This document shows, one piece after another, positions 61,804-64,000 of a DNA stretch of 64,000 nucleotides. The notes under the pieces were generated by a model that was not told the origin of the DNA, made no database searches, and was given only the letters and a program-made list of their open reading frames with translations. The position numbers and the translations under genes are program-made. Every line of letters begins with the position of its first letter. The stretch's first letter is position 1. Source of the stretch: Aliikangiella sp. G2MR2-5 (GTDB lineage Bacteria > Pseudomonadota > Gammaproteobacteria > Enterobacterales > Kangiellaceae); the NCBI RefSeq assembly GCF_015687155.1, contig NZ_JADPQF010000005.1, forward strand, positions 1-64,000. The letters are read 5' to 3'.

Positions 61804-63387
61804 CTATTGACCCGCTCCAGGAACGAAGCCAACACCATTGCCGGATTTACCTGCAACTTTGTAAATACTCAAATTATAGTCTCCAACCCTGAGCGCTCCG
61901 TAACCATTCTCTTCGAGAGGAAAAAGCATTGGAGTGCCATCTGGTTGATAGCCAAAGCTGACAAAGTTAGGTGCTGATACGGCTAATACATAGTCACCTG
62001 ATTTTTCGACTGGAGCATCAATCAGGAAAGCGTCGAGTCCCTCAAAATTCTGAAAATTTTGCGCTACCAATGTCATTGTACCGTCATCTTCAATATAGAA
62101 CATTTGGATAGCACCAATAACTGGATCACCGATCGCTATATCATATCCGTTAAATTCAGCACTGATAAACTCGCCTGATTTTGCAGTAAAACGATAAGTG
62201 TCAACTTCATTAGCAACGCTAATTTGACCGCGAATAAGTGCTTCACGAATATCTAGCTTGCCATCAGCATTATCTCCTTCGAGCAAAGTGTTAGGAGCAA
62301 CAACTTTTCTTAAATGAACTTTCTTGTTACCACCGGAAACTGAACTTTCATTCACCAGTCGACCACGTTCTGCTGCTGCTAACTTGATCACTGAACGTTC
62401 TGATAGGAATCTGTCTCTTGCTGTACTATCGCTCAGGCCAGAGCCGACACTTGCGCCAGAAGCCATAGTGTGCAGAATTGCTTCATCGCCTTCCTGCAAG
62501 CCGTCAAATACCGGGAAGAAACGATCTGCACTTGGTACTCCTGTCGATGGCAATCCGCTACCAGGAGAGCCAAAAGAGTCATGATGACGTAAGCCCAGAT
62601 TATGACCTAGTTCGTGGGCTCCCGTGTTTGCTGCTTGATTGACAACGGCCTTTGAAAGTGCTGCTTGCACGTCACCATTTTCTATGGCGATTCCTGAATA
62701 GCGAGATAACAAATTTCCCGACGGGTCCAGTTGAGCCATTACTTCCCATAATCCTGCATCAACAAAAGCAGAATCGTTTCTGTTGGTATTTTGAATATCA
62801 ATACCTTGTGCAAGCCCGAATAAAATACCTCCAGAGAAGTTAACGCAAACCCTGCTATTTGTCTGGCACTCAAAATTAAGTGTAGAGAAGTCTCCAGAAG
62901 CCGGCTTTTCCTGAGTGAAACTAATGTTAAAGCCTTCGTAGTCCGCAGCAATTCTTGCCTGAATTTCGTCTTTTTCAGATTGTGTGTATTGATGACTGTT
63001 AAAGTACCAGGGTGTACTTCCCGATACTATTGCAGGAAAAGTCGCTTCACTTTGTTCAAAATTCAGGTAGACGATCTGAGTATCATTGTTGCCTTGTCCA
63101 AGACCTAGGCCTTGACCCTTTTTACTTTTTTCGCCTGAGGAATTGTTAGCTTTGGCCACTGATGATGAGCTTGATTTAGATGAAGCGTCCGCTAATTTTG
63201 CTTTAAATGCTTCCAGTGTCAGGGCTCTTCGATCTGCACAGCTTGAAGTTCCGCAATCGTCGGTAATAACGGGTAAAGCTCCGAGATCGGAAAAATCCGA
63301 GGCCAGTGCTGTACCAATCGAGGCGCTTAGCGAACCTAGTGCAAAAGTAGAAATTCCCAGTAGTTTGATAGCCTTTCTATGACTCAT
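61804..63387 (-). CDS. Secreted metzincin zinc metalloprotease with PPC-like domain
   Basis: A 527-residue secreted protease. A signal peptide (about 1-29), a Ser/Lys-rich and then Gly/Gln-rich linker (about 68-102) and a catalytic domain with the metzincin zinc motif HExxHxxGxxH (His258, Glu259, His262, Gly265, His268) followed by a Met-turn-like ILHTMASGAS are visible. The C-terminal half (about 365-515) has PPC-like beta-sandwich repeats (VDTYRFTAKSGEFISAEFNG ... SGDYVLAVSAPNF). It should digest extracellular proteins. It is one of several exported peptidases in the window. Exact metzincin subfamily is unclear. Confidence 0.85.
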   Translation of the reverse strand: MSHRKAIKLLGISTFALGSLSASIGTALASDFSDLGALPVITDDCGTSSCADRRALTLEAFKAKLADASSKSSSSSVAKANNSSGEKSKKGQGLGLGQGNNDTQIVYLNFEQSEATFPAIVSGSTPWYFNSHQYTQSEKDEIQARIAADYEGFNISFTQEKPASGDFSTLNFECQTNSRVCVNFSGGILFGLAQGIDIQNTNRNDSAFVDAGLWEVMAQLDPSGNLLSRYSGIAIENGDVQAALSKAVVNQAANTGAHELGHNLGLRHHDSFGSPGSGLPSTGVPSADRFFPVFDGLQEGDEAILHTMASGASVGSGLSDSTARDRFLSERSVIKLAAAERGRLVNESSVSGGNKKVHLRKVVAPNTLLEGDNADGKLDIREALIRGQISVANEVDTYRFTAKSGEFISAEFNGYDIAIGDPVIGAIQMFYIEDDGTMTLVAQNFQNFEGLDAFLIDAPVEKSGDYVLAVSAPNFVSFGYQPDGTPMLFPLEENGYGALRVGDYNLSIYKVAGKSGNGVGFVPGAGQ

Positions 63388-63830
63388 CGATTTTTTCTCC
63401 GTTGTAATCGTTCCGTTTTATGTTTCATTGTGAGATATGAAAGTCGAAGCCATATTAGCTCAATGAGATTGAATTTAGGTGTTTTAGCTTTGGTAATATT
63501 TCACAAAAATGACTGAGGAGTGCAACAAAATATTACGAGCTCCAGTGATATGTATATGATAACGCGATCAATAAAAGTGGTGCTTTAATTTGTTTTAATA
63601 TTTGAAGGCCGGGAAGAGTCGGTGCGACTCATCAAACTATCTAATTTCTAGATGGTGGCTATTTACTCGTTCGAAATTCTTTACAAAGATTCAGATCCAG
63701 TTACAAAATTATCTTAAATTCTAACTCCAGAGCAAAAAATTTACTTTCAATTTGCGGAATCACCCGTTAAGTTATTCCCAGTTTTAAATACTAAGTTTTA
63801 AATACTATAAATACAACAAAGGGAATATCT
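63388..63830. other. 443 bp intergenic region between divergent protease genes
   Basis: No gene is supported. It should hold the promoters of the metzincin gene (minus) and the prolyl oligopeptidase gene (plus). A small hairpin GAGTC-GGTGC-GACTC lies at 63616-63630. Confidence 0.4.
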
Positions 63831-64000
63831 ATGTTTGATAAAAAGTGGACTGCAGGATTAGTGATCTTTGCAGCACAGGCTGTATCTGCAGCTAAACTCG
63901 ACGATCCTTATCTCTGGCTTGAAGAGGTTCATGGCGAAAAAGCTATGGAGTGGGTGAAGTCTCAAAATGCGGTGTCTGAGCGTGATCTAAGCGCATCTAA
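63831..64000 (+). CDS. Prolyl oligopeptidase family (S9) protein, N-terminal fragment
   Basis: The window ends within this gene; 56 residues are visible. After a signal peptide (about 1-20, ending VSA) comes LDDPYLWLEEVHGEKAMEWVKSQN, the typical opening of S9A prolyl oligopeptidases, where DPY.WLE and AWV..QN are conserved. The enzyme would cleave proline-containing peptides, here probably in the periplasm because of the signal peptide. The catalytic domain lies outside the window. AAGGGAATA precedes the ATG. Confidence 0.85.
   Translation, partial: MFDKKWTAGLVIFAAQAVSAAKLDDPYLWLEEVHGEKAMEWVKSQNAVSERDLSAS

Noticed and set aside
1-64000. CRISPR array, tRNA or rRNA genes
   Set aside because: No regularly spaced direct repeats and no tRNA- or rRNA-like sequence was noticed on either strand; a covariance-model scan would settle it.

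Overview
The window looks like a chromosomal segment of a marine-type gammaproteobacterium that can grow with little or no oxygen. By eye the G+C is moderate to low. The gene set (cytochrome cd1 denitrification genes, ergothioneine genes, tryptophanase, several secreted proteases) would suit a Kangiellaceae or other oceanospirillalean relative, but this placement is inference; there is no rRNA here to test it. No tRNA, rRNA, CRISPR array or complete insertion sequence was seen.

Layout. 0-2.4 kb: four same-strand genes, mostly unrecognised, separated by sites resembling integron attC sites; probably the tail of a gene-cassette array. 2.4-4.6 kb: egtB-egtD, the ergothioneine pathway, on the minus strand. 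5.5-7.4 kb: a TPR-diguanylate cyclase. 7.5-14.4 kb: a heme d1 maturation operon, nirC-F-D-L-G-H-J-N plus a small Cys-rich gene, behind an FNR/Dnr-type box. 14.7-18.8 kb: a response regulator and a large AmiC-like/PAS/GGDEF/EAL protein. 18.9-23.3 kb: pyrC, a YgiQ-type radical SAM gene and a class II glutamine amidotransferase. 23.6-28.9 kb: divergent cysG and nirS with an FNR-type box for each side, then a NapC/NirT-type multiheme cytochrome carrying an extra C-terminal heme domain. 29-31 kb: a cupredoxin lipoprotein, an RDD protein and a gamma-glutamylcyclotransferase fused to a truncated hemoglobin.

31-44 kb: regulators, a penicillin-binding/beta-lactamase-like hydrolase, a 620 bp inverted-repeat element, an M1 aminopeptidase, an acyltransferase, a secreted subtilase, tryptophanase, an amphi-Trp protein and a lone transposase-like HTH gene. 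44.5-48.2 kb: a HypX homologue, divergent from a V4R-domain gene and an MHYT gene. 48.3-64 kb: a P-type ATPase, GNAT, NTF2-like and DUF1272 proteins, a histidine decarboxylase with an ACT-domain partner, a zinc-finger membrane protein and a rhomboid, a DUF21/CBS protein, PaiB-like and methyltransferase genes, a SPOR-like protein, a metzincin protease and the start of a prolyl oligopeptidase.

How it fits together: NirS reduces nitrite to NO in the periplasm. Its heme d1 is built from siroheme by NirDLGH, NirJ, NirF and NirN. Siroheme comes from CysG, whose methyltransferase domain would also cover the missing NirE. The multiheme cytochrome, NirC and the cupredoxin are candidate electron carriers. 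No NO reductase lies in the window, so the globin fusion is an interesting candidate for handling NO or O2.
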